This document shows, piece after piece, positions 53,349 to 62,545 of a stretch of 64,000 bases of DNA. This stretch comes from JADCCX01 sp051649305 (GTDB taxonomy: Bacteria; Pseudomonadota; Alphaproteobacteria; Rhizobiales; Beijerinckiaceae), in contig JBOFGV010000044.1 of the NCBI GenBank assembly GCA_051649305.1, positions 62,001-126,000 on the forward strand, given 5' to 3'. The notes beneath the pieces are model-generated. The model was not told where the DNA came from. It was given only the letters and a program-made list of their open reading frames with translations, and searched no databases. Both the position numbers and the translations under genes were made by a program. How positions within the stretch are numbered: the stretch's first letter is position 1; each line of letters opens with the position of its first letter.

Positions 53349-54182
53349 TCACTTGAACTTGTCCCGCATGGCCTGAAGGCCGGGAATCTTCGCAGTCAGA
53401 TGCATGTGCTTTTCCTCGAAATGCTGCACAAGACCACGCTGCGTGCGACCAACGAGAATGGTGAAGATATAGCCGCGATGCCCCGGCGACGTGACGGTCG
53501 GGTGGTAACCGCGATCCAGCAGGAATGTATCGCCATGGCGTGTTACGAATGCTTCCGGCGAACCATTGTCATTGTAGCAGAGCTGCGCGCCAAAGCCCGT
53601 GGGCGGGTCGAAGCGGTAGTGGTAGAGTTCCTCATGGTCGGTCTCGCCATCACGGTCCTGATCGTGTTTGTGTGGAGGATAGCCCGACCAGCAGCCCTCA
53701 TCGGCGTATAGTTCGCTTACCAGCAGGTTGCCCGTGCGGCCCGCGCCGTTCTGGCCAAGGATGTGAAAAATGCGGCGACGACTGTGGGTCTCTGGCGAAC
53801 CGACATCCACCATCTCGACATCGTCTGGCCCAATGCGGAAAGGCGCACCGTCGAAACTGGTGATCCCGCCTGCAATGGCGATCTCGCAGGGTTTTGTCGC
53901 GGTGATAGTCACCAATGCAGCGCGCGGCACATAGACCGAGTCAGCCAGTCCAGACCAGATATCACTTCGGCCGCCAACCTCGGCAAAAAGCTGCCCGTTC
54001 ACCACCACACTCGCAGTGCCACTCAAGGGAACGAGCACAGACTCATGCCGCTCCAATCGCTGGCTGAAGGATTGCCCGACATCAAGCTTCACAACGTTGA
54101 AGTGGATCAGCGACAGCGTGGCATCACCTTCTGTTGCTATAGGGGTGGTGCGGTTTGCATTCGCTCTGACGATATCGGCCAT
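53349..54182 (-). CDS. IolB-like 5-deoxyglucuronate isomerase family protein
   Basis: A 277-residue bicupin of the 5-deoxyglucuronate isomerase (IolB) family. The C-terminal cupin holds the metal site in YPPHKHDQDRDG (His171, His173) with EELYHYRFDPPTGFG beyond it, then RGYHPTVTSPGH. In inositol catabolism IolB converts 5-deoxyglucuronate to its 2-deoxy-5-keto form. No other iol gene is in the window, so a related hexuronate or deoxy-uronate isomerisation is likely. AAGGA lies before ATG 54182; the frame up to 54335 is not needed. It sits between the ATPase gene and GH39. Confidence 0.85.
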   Translation of the reverse strand: MADIVRANANRTTPIATEGDATLSLIHFNVVKLDVGQSFSQRLERHESVLVPLSGTASVVVNGQLFAEVGGRSDIWSGLADSVYVPRAALVTITATKPCEIAIAGGITSFDGAPFRIGPDDVEMVDVGSPETHSRRRIFHILGQNGAGRTGNLLVSELYADEGCWSGYPPHKHDQDRDGETDHEELYHYRFDPPTGFGAQLCYNDNGSPEAFVTRHGDTFLLDRGYHPTVTSPGHRGYIFTILVGRTQRGLVQHFEEKHMHLTAKIPGLQAMRDKFK

Positions 54183-54193
54183 AGTTCTGATCC

Positions 54194-55219
54194 TTAGCTC
54201 TTGTCGGGCACACCAGTGAGAGCGAGCGTATCGGCATGGTGGCAGGCGACGCTGCGGCCCTCGACCTGCCGCAGCGCTGGGACGCTTGTGCGGCAAAGAT
54301 CGGTGGCGTAGCTGCATCGGGGGTGGAAATGGCAACCAGAGGGTGCGTTTGCCGGATCGGCGACTTCGCCCGGCAGGCGGATTCGCTGCCCGCGCCTGCG
54401 GGCTTTCGGATCGGGCACTGGAACGGCAGACAGCAGCGCTTCGGTGTAGGGATGCAGCGGGCGCTCGAAAAGGTCATCCACTTTCGCTACCTCGACAATG
54501 CGGCCCACATACATCACAGCGACCCGCGTTGAGATATGCTGCACCACACTCATGTCATGGGCCACAAAGAGGTAGGTGAGGCCGAATTCGGACTGCAGAT
54601 CCTGCAGGAGATTGATGGTCTGCGCACGGACGCTGACGTCCAACGCCGATACGGCCTCATCAGCGATCACAAGCCGCGGATTTGTGACAAGTGCGCGGGC
54701 GATGCCTATGCGCTGCCGCTCTCCGCCAGAGAAGGCATGGGGGTAGCGTCGCATATATTCCGGCCTGAGACCGACCTTGGCCATAAGGCCTGCAACGCGG
54801 TCCTCAAGCTCAGTGCCCCTCGCACTTCCGCTCACCTGCAAGGCTTCTCCGATGATGTCTATGACAGGAAGGCGCGGGTTGAGCGAGCCCTGAGGGTCCT
54901 GGAAGACGACGCGGATTTCCTGGTGCAGCGGCGTCAACTCCCGCTCAGACAGCTTTGCGAGATCGACGCTGCGACTGTCGCGTGCTTGATAGTGCAACTC
55001 ACCGCGCGTGGGGTCATAGACGCGCAGGATACAGCGGCTCACGGTGGACTTCCCGCAGCCAGACTCGCCGACAAGGCTGAGAGTTTCACCGGGTTGAATA
55101 TCGAAGGACACGCCATCGACCGCCTTGACATGCCCCGTCACGCGGCGGAGCAATCCACCACGCTTGGGAAAATGCATGGCGAGATCGCGGACAGAAAGGA
55201 GTGGGGTCGGAGCCGTCAT
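54194..55219 (-). CDS. ABC transporter ATPase, DppF/OppF type (third transporter)
   Basis: A 341-residue ATPase. Walker A is GESGCGKS near residue 54, the Q-loop is FQDPQGSLNPRL, the signature is FSGGERQR and Walker B is LVIADEAVSALD (again DEA in place of DEP). The C-terminal extension contains GCHFHPRCSYATDLC. It overlaps the DppD-type gene by 4 bp and lies 11 bp before the IolB-like gene. Confidence 0.93.
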   Translation of the reverse strand: MTAPTPLLSVRDLAMHFPKRGGLLRRVTGHVKAVDGVSFDIQPGETLSLVGESGCGKSTVSRCILRVYDPTRGELHYQARDSRSVDLAKLSERELTPLHQEIRVVFQDPQGSLNPRLPVIDIIGEALQVSGSARGTELEDRVAGLMAKVGLRPEYMRRYPHAFSGGERQRIGIARALVTNPRLVIADEAVSALDVSVRAQTINLLQDLQSEFGLTYLFVAHDMSVVQHISTRVAVMYVGRIVEVAKVDDLFERPLHPYTEALLSAVPVPDPKARRRGQRIRLPGEVADPANAPSGCHFHPRCSYATDLCRTSVPALRQVEGRSVACHHADTLALTGVPDKS

Positions 55220-56229
55220 ACTGCGTCCGCCTTCTGACCGTGGAGATGACAGCGCACATAGCCACCCGTCTGGGCGGAGACCGCCTCGGGATCAACAGTA
55301 TCGCAAACGCCAGCAATCACCTTGTCGCAACGTGGGTTAAAACCGCAGCCCGGCGGCCGGTCAAACGGGTTCGGAACCATGCCTGGAATGGCGTAGAGCC
55401 GCTCGCGTGCACCACGGCCAAGGCGCGGCACTGAACGCAACAGGGCCTGAGTGTAAGGGTGCTGCGGTGTTTCGAAGATTGCGTCTGCTGTCCCGATCTC
55501 GGCAACACGGCCGAGATACATCACTACCACCTCATCTGCGACTTCGGCCACCACGCCGAGGTCATGGGTAATGAAGAGCACTGACATGCCAAGCGTTGCC
55601 TGAAACTCTCCTATGAGATCAAGAATGTTTGCCTGCGTCGTTACATCAAGCGCGGTCGTCGGTTCGTCAGCAATAAGGAGTTTGGGCTCGCAAGAGAGGG
55701 CCATGGCAATACAGACCCGCTGGCGCATCCCACCCGAAAGTTCAAAGGAATAGGAGTCGAGCCGGTCCTTGGGTTTCGGTATTCCGACCTTACCTAGCAT
55801 CTCGGCGGCGCGTTCCCGCGCCTCCTTCTTCGTCAGCGGCAAGTGAAGTTGTATCGCCTCGACAATCTGGTTGCCAATGGTGTGCACCGGTGACAACGCT
55901 GCCATGGGTTCCTGCGAGATCAACGCGATCTCGCGGCCACGAATGGCGCGGATATCCACACCGCGTTTGTCAAGCGTGGCGATGTCGACGTCCCTGGCAC
56001 CAGAAAACTGGATCGAGCCTGCTACGATCTGGCCCGGTCGCGGCACCTGATTCAGAATAGCCCGCGCGGTGATGCTCTTGCCGGAACCAGACTCGCCGAC
56101 GACGCACACAGTCTTGCCGCGCGGAATGTCGAAGTCGACACCGTCGACGGCTTTCACGAGGCCCTCGTCAGTCTGAAAATGCACTTTCAGCCCGCGCACA
56201 GAAACGAGCGGTTTAGAGGTCTCACGCAT
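55216..56229 (-). CDS. ABC transporter ATPase, DppD/OppD type
   Basis: A 337-residue ATPase. Walker A is GESGSGKS near residue 44, Q-loop SQEPMAALSPVH (Ser in place of Phe before the Q), signature LSGGMRQR, Walker B LLIADEPTTALD and C-terminal GCGFNPRCDKVIAGVC. The frame is open to 56331, but ATG 56229 (8-bp overlap with the permease gene) gives a normal N terminus; ATG 56244 is a second option. Confidence 0.92.
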   Translation of the reverse strand: MRETSKPLVSVRGLKVHFQTDEGLVKAVDGVDFDIPRGKTVCVVGESGSGKSITARAILNQVPRPGQIVAGSIQFSGARDVDIATLDKRGVDIRAIRGREIALISQEPMAALSPVHTIGNQIVEAIQLHLPLTKKEARERAAEMLGKVGIPKPKDRLDSYSFELSGGMRQRVCIAMALSCEPKLLIADEPTTALDVTTQANILDLIGEFQATLGMSVLFITHDLGVVAEVADEVVVMYLGRVAEIGTADAIFETPQHPYTQALLRSVPRLGRGARERLYAIPGMVPNPFDRPPGCGFNPRCDKVIAGVCDTVDPEAVSAQTGGYVRCHLHGQKADAV

Positions 56230-57367
56230 AGGGATCAGCGGCATCACGGAGACCGTCTCCCAGGAAGTTAAAAGCGAGGACGGCGATAACAACAGCGGCA
56301 CCCGGCGCGAAGAGCCACGGCGCCTCCGCAACGGCGAGGATGTTTTGTGCTTCTTTCAGGAGCACACCCCAGGAAACAACCGGAGGCTTCAAGCCAATTC
56401 CGAGGAAAGACAGAGCGGTTTCAGCGAGGATCATTGTCGGGATCGCAAGTGTTACCGATGCGATGATGTGGCTCATGAACGAAGGAGCCATATGCCGGAA
56501 AATGACGCGGCCCTTGCCGCAACCATCAAGCTTGGCCGCAATAACGAAGTCTTCCGTCTTGAGGGCGAGAAACCGTCCGCGCACAACACGCGCGACATCA
56601 GTCCAGCCGATCAACGAGAGGATTACCGTGATCCAGAAATAGACCACAAGCGGATCGGTGTTGATCGGAATCGCCGCAGCAAGACCCATCCAGAGCGGGA
56701 TGGTTGGTATTGACTTCAGGAAGTCAATCGTCCGCTGAATCACTTCGTCGATCCAGCCGCCATAGAGCCCCGAGAGCCCACCAAGAAGGATGCCGAGTAC
56801 AAGACTGATCGCCACACCGATGAGACCAATGGACATGGAAATGCCCGTGCCGTGGATAGTGCGCGAGAACACGTCGCGGCCGAGGCGATCTGCGCCCCAC
56901 AGGTAAAAGGGCTGCTTGGCATCCACCGGCCCGATGAGGCGCAGTGTTGTCGGGAAGAGCCCCCAGAACCGATAAGCCTCACCACGGGCTAAAAACGTGA
57001 CAGGGATGACCTGCGCTGGATCCTGCTCAAACTTGCGGTTGAGCGCAATCGGGTCGATCGTTACCTTGAATCCTATGACAGAGAGGGGATGCATGACGCC
57101 AGCCTGATCACGCTGGAAGAACTTCAACATCTGCGGAGGTGCATAGGTGTAGTTCGCATCGAAGTGTTCGGTTGATCGTGGTGCGATAAAGCTGGCAAGC
57201 GCAGCCACAACATACAGTGTTACAACGATCCATGCGCTCCAGACTGCGAGGCGATGGCGGCGGAAGCGCCACCACATGAGTTGCCACTGGCCAGCGACGG
57301 CCTTGCGGCGCTCTTCCCGTGCGGGAGGCTTGGTGGATGGTAATGAAGCGACGTCCAGGTTCGACAT
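56222..57367 (-). CDS. ABC transporter permease, DppC type with extended periplasmic loop
   Basis: A 381-residue inner-membrane permease, about 90 residues longer than a normal DppC. The extra length lies after the first helix (about residues 67-165) and contains FDANYTYAPPQMLKFFQ and VTFLARGEAYRFWGLFP, ending in the DppC motif GADRLGRDVFSRTIHG. Permeases with this insertion are common in carbohydrate-type family-5 transporters of rhizobia, which fits a glycoside substrate. The EAA loop near residue 285 reads FVIAAKLDGCGKGRVIFRHM. Confidence 0.9.
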   Translation of the reverse strand: MSNLDVASLPSTKPPAREERRKAVAGQWQLMWWRFRRHRLAVWSAWIVVTLYVVAALASFIAPRSTEHFDANYTYAPPQMLKFFQRDQAGVMHPLSVIGFKVTIDPIALNRKFEQDPAQVIPVTFLARGEAYRFWGLFPTTLRLIGPVDAKQPFYLWGADRLGRDVFSRTIHGTGISMSIGLIGVAISLVLGILLGGLSGLYGGWIDEVIQRTIDFLKSIPTIPLWMGLAAAIPINTDPLVVYFWITVILSLIGWTDVARVVRGRFLALKTEDFVIAAKLDGCGKGRVIFRHMAPSFMSHIIASVTLAIPTMILAETALSFLGIGLKPPVVSWGVLLKEAQNILAVAEAPWLFAPGAAVVIAVLAFNFLGDGLRDAADPYA

Positions 57368-57372
57368 CGGTA

Positions 57373-58359
57373 TCACTCGTAGCGGATGCGCGGGTCGAGC
57401 CACGCGAGCATGAGATCGGAAATCAGTGTACCGATGAGCGTCAGCACGCTCATCACCAGAATGAAGGAGCCTGCGAGATACATGTCCTGCGCAAACAGCG
57501 CGTTCAGCAGCAGTGGGCCGGACAATGGCAATGACAGCACGACCGCGACTACGACGCTGCCCGATACCAGCGTCGGCAGGACCCAGCCGATCGTCGAGAT
57601 GAAAGGGTTAAGCGATACCCGGACCGGATATTTCATAAGCAGGCGGAACTCAGGCAGTCCCTTCGCGCGCGCTGTTTCGACATAGGGCTTGTTCACCTCA
57701 TCCAGCAGATTGGCGCGCATGATGCGTGTGAGCTTGGCCACACCTGCGGTTCCCAGCACGATGACAGGCACCCAAAGATGGGCGAGGAAATCCTTGACCT
57801 TTGCCCAGTCCCAGGACGCGTTGACATAGTCGTCCGAGAAAAGGCCATTGATCGGGATATCAAAATACCGCGAGCCCACATACATGATGACCAACGCCAA
57901 CAGGAAATTCGGGATCGCGAGACCTAGAAACGAGAGTGTCGTCACGGCGTAGTCGCCGAATGAGTATTTCCTGACGGCCGAATAGATGCCTATCGGGAAC
58001 GCCACGCCCCAGATAAAAATCAGCGTCGCAACCGAGACGGCTGTGGTCAGCCCCATACGCTCCCACATCAATTCGGCGACGGGCTTGTTCCATTCAAAGG
58101 ATTGGCCGAAATCACCGCGAAAGATGATGCCGCTGATCCATTTCCAATACTGAATGTGCCAGGGCTCATCGAGGCCGTAGCGAAGCTTGAGTGCCTCCAG
58201 CGTCGAGTTGTCAATCTTCTCGCCCTGCTCGGCCATTCGGGCCGTCAGATTGGTCAGGAAGTCGCCCGGCGGAAGCTGGATGATCACGAACGAGACGATC
58301 GAGATCACAATCAGCGTCGGAATCATGTAGAGGATACGCCGGGCGATGTAGGTGAGCAT
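57373..58359 (-). CDS. ABC transporter permease, DppB type
   Basis: A 328-residue inner-membrane permease. It has a first helix (about residues 9-30), the variant PGDFLTNLTARMAEQGE in place of the usual PGDP motif, a GDFGQSFEWNKPV segment near residue 84, and an EAA loop near residue 215 (PYVETARAKGLPEFRLLMKYPV). It lies 10 bp after the SBP gene and 5 bp before the DppC-type gene. Confidence 0.92.
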   Translation of the reverse strand: MLTYIARRILYMIPTLIVISIVSFVIIQLPPGDFLTNLTARMAEQGEKIDNSTLEALKLRYGLDEPWHIQYWKWISGIIFRGDFGQSFEWNKPVAELMWERMGLTTAVSVATLIFIWGVAFPIGIYSAVRKYSFGDYAVTTLSFLGLAIPNFLLALVIMYVGSRYFDIPINGLFSDDYVNASWDWAKVKDFLAHLWVPVIVLGTAGVAKLTRIMRANLLDEVNKPYVETARAKGLPEFRLLMKYPVRVSLNPFISTIGWVLPTLVSGSVVVAVVLSLPLSGPLLLNALFAQDMYLAGSFILVMSVLTLIGTLISDLMLAWLDPRIRYE

Positions 58360-58369
58360 GACCGTCAGC

Positions 58370-60268
58370 TCACCGGTAGTAGTATTGCTCGGGCTGCGTA
58401 GGGCCCGGCGTCATGTAAAAGAATGTGTTCGGCATCTGGGCTGGCACATTCCGCATGTTCGCCTTCACAATGCCGAACCGGTCCGGTTCGAGGTTGGTGC
58501 CGATGACGTAGAACTCATCCCGCGCGATCGCGAGGATCTCCTTCATTACTGCGAGTTGTTCAGCAGTGGTCGGCTTCTGCTGAAGCTGCACGAACAGCTC
58601 CTGCTGGCGCTTGACATGTGCCGGAGGTGCCTCGGCATTGGGAGCGGTCGGGTTTTGGAAATGGATGCCCCAGGCCGTCGCGTAGCTCGACTCGAATTCG
58701 TGCGGAAAGTACCATTTGGGATCGAGGATCCCAAGCTGGTCATAGCCGCCGCCGCCAATCCAGGCATTGGCGTCATGGTTGTTGGCTTGCAGACGCTGGA
58801 ACGCGAGGCTGCGCTCGACGGGGCGCACCTGCATCTCGATACCGACGGTTCGCCAGTACTTCTTGACAACCTCCAGCGCATCAATCTGGATCTGGCTGGT
58901 CGTCAGCACATCAATCGGGAAGCTGATGCGCGATCCATCAGCATGGAGGCGGAAGCCGTCACTATCCTTGCGGGTAAGGCCGAGCCCATCGAGAATGGTG
59001 TTGGCCTTGGGCGGGTCAAACTCCGTGAACTGTTTCGCCATACGCTCATCATAGAGGGCCGTACCCTCCCGTGGGGCGGCCTGCCAGGCTTTGCTCTGCT
59101 GGGCATAGATCAGCTTGTTCAGTTCCTCCCGGTCAATGGCATGGCTCAGCGCCACGCGGAATTCCTTGCTCGAAAAGAGCGGCTTGAGCTGCGCGTTCTT
59201 CGTCGTCTGATTGAGGTTGATCAGCATGGCATTGGACCATGCGGGTTGGGCCTTGAAGAGCCGATAGCGGCTGCGCTGCTGGTTCTGGACCAGGAGCGGT
59301 CTGGCGTCTGTCGTGTCGATATGCCGGTTCTGCATGTCGATCTCGCCGTTGATCGCCTTCAGGATCAGCGCCTGGTTGTCCTCGATCACGTCATAGGTGA
59401 CGCGGTCGATATAGGGCAGCTGGTTCCCGGCCGTGTCGACCTTGAAATAAAAAGGGTTGCGCTCAGCCACCACGCGCTGCGTGCCAGCATAAGGCACTGT
59501 GAGCCTCCAGGGATCAAGCACAGGCCGTGCGGCGTCACGCCAGCGGTTCGGGAAGGCCACCTTGTTGGTGAAGAGCTGCTTCCAGTCCGCAGCCTTCGCA
59601 TCGGCTACCACTTTTTCGACATCCGGATTGTGCTTGCGGTGGAACTGCTTGAGCCAGTGTGCGGGTGCGCCTGCGAGGATGTCTGCGCCGAGATTGGTCG
59701 CCATATTCTTGAGGAACATGCCATTTGGGCTGGCGAAGGTGAATACCACAGTGCGTGCATCGCGCTTCGTGACTTCAACCGGCTTGCCGCCCGACGTCAA
59801 CCAACGTGGAACCGAGGGCGTGATGTCCTTGTCGATCAGGACGTTCTCATACCAGAACAGGATATCGTCGGTCGTAAAGGGCTGGCCATCGGACCACTTA
59901 AGCCCCTCGCGCAATGTGAAGACGTATTCTGTCGCGTTGGCGTTGACCTCGACCTTCTCCGCAACTTCCGGTTCGACATCGGTCCATTCACGATTCCAGC
60001 GGACGAGGCGGGTATAGCCGATCGTCGTTTCAAGAAGGATATCGGCGGAACCGCGCATGGCTTGCCGCCACTGGCCGCCATATTTGCCAACCTCTTCCAG
60101 TGGCTTCACAACGAGAGGTTGGCGCGGCAGGCGCTCAGCCAGTGGCTTGAGCTGTCCAGCTGACACGCGTGTCGTGAGAAGCGGCGACTCGCGGAACGCT
60201 TGAGCTGCGGCGGGGCCTACAAGTGCGATCGAGACGATGCCAATCAATGGCCAACGACGAGTGAACAT
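58370..60268 (-). CDS. Family-5 solute-binding protein, large carbohydrate-type
   Basis: Periplasmic binding protein of 632 residues, about 100 longer than peptide-binding DppA. An RR-type signal (TRRWPLIGIVSIALVG, cleavage near PAAAQ) precedes EVGKYGGQWRQAMRG and LREGLKWSDGQPFTTDDIL, the family-5 core. Members of this length in rhizobia often bind oligosaccharides. It starts at ATG 60268 with GGAGG just upstream; the TTG at 60280 overlaps that site. First gene of the transporter-glycosidase operon, downstream of the operator at 60307-60320. Confidence 0.92.
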   Translation of the reverse strand: MFTRRWPLIGIVSIALVGPAAAQAFRESPLLTTRVSAGQLKPLAERLPRQPLVVKPLEEVGKYGGQWRQAMRGSADILLETTIGYTRLVRWNREWTDVEPEVAEKVEVNANATEYVFTLREGLKWSDGQPFTTDDILFWYENVLIDKDITPSVPRWLTSGGKPVEVTKRDARTVVFTFASPNGMFLKNMATNLGADILAGAPAHWLKQFHRKHNPDVEKVVADAKAADWKQLFTNKVAFPNRWRDAARPVLDPWRLTVPYAGTQRVVAERNPFYFKVDTAGNQLPYIDRVTYDVIEDNQALILKAINGEIDMQNRHIDTTDARPLLVQNQQRSRYRLFKAQPAWSNAMLINLNQTTKNAQLKPLFSSKEFRVALSHAIDREELNKLIYAQQSKAWQAAPREGTALYDERMAKQFTEFDPPKANTILDGLGLTRKDSDGFRLHADGSRISFPIDVLTTSQIQIDALEVVKKYWRTVGIEMQVRPVERSLAFQRLQANNHDANAWIGGGGYDQLGILDPKWYFPHEFESSYATAWGIHFQNPTAPNAEAPPAHVKRQQELFVQLQQKPTTAEQLAVMKEILAIARDEFYVIGTNLEPDRFGIVKANMRNVPAQMPNTFFYMTPGPTQPEQYYYR

Positions 60269-60306
60269 TGAATCCTCCAAGACAGCGGACTTTGGGCCGC
60301 TTGTTG

Positions 60307-60320
60307 CGTTATCGATAACG
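60307..60320. promoter_or_regulatory. LacI-family operator in front of the SBP operon
   Basis: CGTTATCGATAACG is a perfect 14-bp palindrome with a central CG, 39 bases upstream of the SBP start and in the space shared with the divergent LacI gene. This is the classic shape of a LacI-family operator and the gene next door encodes such a regulator. It is likely to overlap the promoter of the minus-strand operon. Confidence 0.75.
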
Positions 60321-60435
60321 TTATTGAAATAAGCACGTCAAGAGAGTAAAGTGACAGAATTGTGAATTTTTCTTACCTTGTCGCTCGATAGTCGTGATTT
60401 CCCGCTTGCCCGAGCTGTTGAACCTTCGTAAGTCA

Positions 60436-61476
60436 ATGCATATGGAAGAGATCGTATTCAGAGTTGACGATATCGATAACGTTCGCAGCACAACAACTGT
60501 GCATGACGTTGCGCGTGCAGCCGGCGTCTCGCCAATGACCGTGTCGCGGGTGCTGAACGGCGTCGCAGGTGCTGGCGCGGAAACGCGTGCCAGAGTGATG
60601 CGCGAGGTCGAACGACTGGGTTACCGGCCAAATGCGCTCGCCAAAGGATTGAAGGCAAAAAGCTCCGGCACAGTTGCGCTTATGGTGCCCGATATCACCA
60701 ACCCGTTCTTTCCTGAGATCATCCGTGGAGCCGAGGATGTTGCGCAGGCCGAGGGGCTGACCATGCTTCTCTGTAATGTGGGCGAGGATCCGTCGCGGGA
60801 GATCCGCCTGCTTGACATGCTCGAGAGCAAGCGGGTCGATGGCGTTATCGTGTGCAGTGCGCGACAAACGGATGATGCTTTGTTCAAGGCGCTGAGCAGG
60901 CACGGGTCAGTCGTTCTGGTCAATCGTGACGCGCCGCATAGCCTTGCCGGCACCATTCGCATCGACTACCGCGCTGGTGCCGCGCAGGCAATCGATCACC
61001 TGGTGATGACAGGGCGACAACGCATCGGGATTATTGGCGGACCGTTGTCTTCACGCAGTGGAGCTGAACGACTCGAAGGCGCAAAGGCCGCCTTGGCGGC
61101 TCATGGCCGGGAACCGGCAGCTATCTGGTCCGCAGGGCCGGACATTGCTGCAGGCGAGAAGTTCATTGCAGATCATGGTCAAGAGCTGACGGGGCTCGAT
61201 GCAGTGCTTTGCTACAATGATCTCGTGGGGGCCGCTGTTCTTCTGGGTTGCCCCGCGCTCGGCATTCGCACACCAGAGGATCTCGCGGTGGTGGGCTTCG
61301 ATGATATCTCGCTGGCTGCGATGCTGACGCCTTCATTAACAAGTGTAAGGGTTGACAAGACCGCGATCGGCCGCGCGGCGATGCGAATGCTGCTTGACCG
61401 GAGGGCCGGCCAGGGCTTGCAACACGGCATCCTCGTTCAACCCGAGTTGATCGTTCGTCTTTCGACAGGTGGATAG
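60436..61476 (+). CDS. LacI-family transcriptional regulator (second)
   Basis: A 346-residue LacI/GalR repressor. The HTH reads TVHDVARAAGVSPMTVSRVL near residues 21-40, the hinge is GYRPNALAKGLKAKSSG and the effector domain opens VALMVPDITNPFFPEIIRG. The N-terminal 20 residues before the HTH are unusual for the family. The start is uncertain: ATG 60436 or 60442, with a weak ribosome site; a GTG at 60394 also exists. It is divergent from the glycosidase-transporter operon, which it probably represses until a sugar acid or glycoside is present. Confidence 0.88.
   Translation: MHMEEIVFRVDDIDNVRSTTTVHDVARAAGVSPMTVSRVLNGVAGAGAETRARVMREVERLGYRPNALAKGLKAKSSGTVALMVPDITNPFFPEIIRGAEDVAQAEGLTMLLCNVGEDPSREIRLLDMLESKRVDGVIVCSARQTDDALFKALSRHGSVVLVNRDAPHSLAGTIRIDYRAGAAQAIDHLVMTGRQRIGIIGGPLSSRSGAERLEGAKAALAAHGREPAAIWSAGPDIAAGEKFIADHGQELTGLDAVLCYNDLVGAAVLLGCPALGIRTPEDLAVVGFDDISLAAMLTPSLTSVRVDKTAIGRAAMRMLLDRRAGQGLQHGILVQPELIVRLSTGG
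60468..60481. promoter_or_regulatory. Second operator-like copy inside the 5' end of the LacI gene
   Basis: CGATATCGATAACG at 60468-60481 shares TATCGATAACG with the operator at 60307-60320, on the same strand and 161 bp away. It lies in the first codons of the LacI gene, in the part that precedes the HTH. Two sites this far apart could support looping between two dimers or steric blocking of the repressor's own transcription; this is inference from the repeat alone. Confidence 0.55.
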
Positions 61477-61485
61477 CGCGGCTGT

Positions 61486-61558
61486 GTGACTTCTGGCTCT
61501 ATTCCACGCAGGATAGCAACGACTGGACAATGCGCCAGACCTTCATCGAACCTCGTTA
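61486..61558 (-). pseudogene. Stub of a KDPG/KDPGal aldolase gene (dgoA-like N terminus)
   Basis: Directly after the DgoK stop, the minus strand encodes RFDEGLAHCPVVAILRGIEPE. FDEALxxCPLVAILRGI is the well-known N terminus of 2-dehydro-3-deoxy-phosphogalactonate aldolase (DgoA). After this the reading frame loses family resemblance and runs into the end of the convergent LacI gene. DgoA normally follows DgoK, so this is almost certainly a truncated dgoA of which only about 24 codons survive. Confidence 0.75.
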
Positions 61559-61575
61559 ATGATCCAGGGTCAGGC

Positions 61576-62463
61576 TCAATCCAGTAGTGCAAGCCGTTTA
61601 AATCCAGCGACAGCTGCGTGCTGTGATCCCAGCTCTGCACTGCGGCCAAAGGAGCGGAGTGCCAGCAGATATCGTGCCGAGAGCCCGGCCTCCCCCACCA
61701 GCACCAATCGGCCTTCCTGTGCAAGCGCCAGACCTGCAATAATCTCATGGCCTATCAGCATGCCTGACAATCTGTCAGCGATCTCTTCGGGTGGAAACGC
61801 CCCAAGCAGAGCGCCGGAGCGGGCGGTGAAAACATCGTTGAGCAGGCTGATTGCATGGCTGGAGCGCACACTGGCAACACCTGCGAGGAATGCCTGCTCA
61901 TTGAATGCCCGTTCCCCTGGCGGGATCAGCCGCCCGACGATGGAGTTATCTTTCAGCAGTGCGAATATCTCGCCTGTCAGGAATGTCCTGAACCCGGCGA
62001 TATGGCCATTTTTGACCATAGCCCATTTGCTGTGCGTGCCAGGAAGAACGATGGTGGCTGTCTCGTGTTCTTCTACTGAGCCGAAAATCTGGATCTCTTC
62101 GCCACGCATGACATCCGGTGTTGGCTCACGCACCGCGACGCCCGGCATGAAACGCAGCAAGGCACCGCGCTGCGATCGGCGCTCTACCGCCTGCCTCCCG
62201 ATGTCAGAAAGCCCAGCGGGCGCGAAAGCATAAGGCGTTTCCACCCAGCCGTTGCGGCTGGTGATCATGCCCGACAACAGAACAGTTGTTTCAGGCGTGA
62301 TCCAGCCCCCGATCTCCCTTTCCAGTACAGCTTCAAAGTCGCCATCACGCACAGTGAGGATTCCGGTATTGGCCTGATGATGGGCAACAATCTCGCCATC
62401 GGTGCCGAAGCGATAGGCTCTGAAATTGCTTGATCCCCAATCAACGATGACCTGTCCAGACAT
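61576..62463 (-). CDS. dgoK: 2-dehydro-3-deoxygalactonokinase
   Basis: A 295-residue kinase that phosphorylates 2-keto-3-deoxygalactonate. It opens VDWGSSNFRAYRF (phosphate-1 motif) and contains LSGMITSRNGWVETPY, VLPGTHSKWAMVKNG and the closing AAVAGFKRLA. GGAGGG lies before the ATG. It is divergent from the DapA-type aldolase. Its usual partner aldolase gene survives only as the stub just downstream, so its product may need an aldolase encoded elsewhere. Confidence 0.93.
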   Translation of the reverse strand: MSGQVIVDWGSSNFRAYRFGTDGEIVAHHQANTGILTVRDGDFEAVLEREIGGWITPETTVLLSGMITSRNGWVETPYAFAPAGLSDIGRQAVERRSQRGALLRFMPGVAVREPTPDVMRGEEIQIFGSVEEHETATIVLPGTHSKWAMVKNGHIAGFRTFLTGEIFALLKDNSIVGRLIPPGERAFNEQAFLAGVASVRSSHAISLLNDVFTARSGALLGAFPPEEIADRLSGMLIGHEIIAGLALAQEGRLVLVGEAGLSARYLLALRSFGRSAELGSQHAAVAGFKRLALLD

Positions 62464-62545
62464 GCACTACCCTCCGCGCTTTTACAGAGTTGACTATAGA
62501 TAGGCATTAAAATAAAGTCCATATAAAGGTTCGGAGTTCCACAAT

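Noticed and set aside
58352..60163. 603-codon plus-strand frame opposite the large solute-binding protein gene
   Set aside because: It is antisense to a clear family-5 binding protein with signal peptide and ribosome site, lacks a ribosome site itself and shows no family resemblance; long antisense frames are common at this G+C.
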